Shown here: positions 63,936 to 64,000 of the stretch, in pieces
How positions within the stretch are numbered: position 1 is the stretch's first letter
Layout of the letters: each line of letters starts with the position of its first letter
Assembly: GCF_000812965.1 (NCBI RefSeq)
Contig: NZ_JSYN01000005.1
Coordinates: 186,001-250,000, forward strand
DNA from: Pedobacter kyungheensis
GTDB lineage: Bacteria; Bacteroidota; Bacteroidia; Sphingobacteriales; Sphingobacteriaceae
Length of the DNA stretch: 64,000 nucleotides
Direction: 5' to 3'
Program-made: the position numbers and the translations under genes
The notes under the pieces: generated by a model
The model's database searches: none
Told to the model about the DNA's origin: nothing
What the model saw: only the letters and a program-made list of their open reading frames with translations

Positions 63936-64000
63936 TTATTTCGTGATGAGTTCAGAAATTGTGGGACTATTTTTGATGGTAATCAAGGCTTCTTCGTGCG
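63936..64000 (-). CDS. possible C-terminus of a gene entering from the right edge
   Basis: A minus-strand frame ends at the stop complementary to 63936-63938 and reads HEEALITIKNSPTISELITK back to the window edge. It looks like a protein tail, but 20 residues are too few to identify it. A plus-strand frame from 63945 (MSSEIVGLFLMVIKASS) overlaps and cannot be excluded. Confidence 0.3.
   Translation of the reverse strand, partial: HEEALITIKNSPTISELITK

Noticed and set aside
1..64000. tRNA or rRNA genes
   Set aside because: No T-loop/anticodon-arm pattern or rRNA conserved segment was noticed on either strand; a covariance search would be decisive.

Overview
The window is a stretch of chromosome from a Bacteroidota bacterium, most likely Sphingobacteriaceae close to Pedobacter. 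This rests on content: a TonB-dependent receptor paired with a DUF4249 lipoprotein, DUF4251 and DUF2027/Smr proteins, a SecA of about 1100 residues with the insertions usual in this phylum, LytS/LytTR signalling, many signal peptides ending in FAQ/YAQ, weak ribosome binding sites, and -7 promoter boxes of the form TAnnTTTG. Genus is an inference; no rRNA or tRNA gene was seen. Genes are dense on both strands and mostly housekeeping or envelope-related. No phage, insertion sequence, integrase or CRISPR array was found.

Layout. 1-2.5 kb: an ATP-grasp ligase (cut by the left edge) behind a small esterase, with a second esterase divergent. 2.5-7.2 kb: a 2-hydroxyacid dehydrogenase, a DUF1801 protein, a two-gene MBOAT/SGNH O-acylation unit and a TIGR02117 protein. 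7.3-14.9 kb: VOC protein, typA, tandem LpxL-like acyltransferases, a serine hydrolase, a kinase-like protein of unknown role and a thioredoxin. 14.9-18 kb: DJ-1/PfpI protein and two glycosyltransferases. 18-26.5 kb: tricorn-like S41 protease, methyltransferase, rhomboid protease, alpha-L-fucosidase, a CREST-type membrane hydrolase and a small secreted protein. 26.5-31.5 kb (minus strand): ThuA protein, LMW phosphatase, lipoproteins, S1/P1 nuclease, fumC. 31.7-36.7 kb: rsgA, Smr protein, pirin-like protein, an unknown protein, intradiol dioxygenase, a 21-bp tandem repeat and a small secreted protein. 36.8-45.8 kb: secA, DUF4249/TonB receptor pair, LytS/LytTR pair. 45.9-54.5 kb: SPOR protein, M20 peptidase, a secreted hypothetical, serine hydrolase, SGNH hydrolase, dnaG, YraN and glutaminyl cyclotransferase. 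54.5-64 kb: DUF4251 protein, a duplicated-module secreted protein, TfoX-like protein, rnhB, a glycosyltransferase, gcvT, a YhcG-type nuclease, comB, an outer-membrane barrel and an astacin-like lipoprotein.

Functional themes are envelope building (lipid A acylation, surface O-acylation, glycosyl transfer, SecA export), outer-membrane uptake coupled to sensing, and secreted hydrolases. Core replication and translation genes (dnaG, rnhB, typA, rsgA) are interspersed. Intergenic space carries several small dispersed inverted repeats, some of which also serve as or resemble terminators.

The items most worth following up are the kinase-like protein at 13222-14265, the ATP-grasp/esterase cluster at the left edge, the paired palindromes inside the YhcG-type gene, and the helically phased 21-bp tandem array at 36031-36219.
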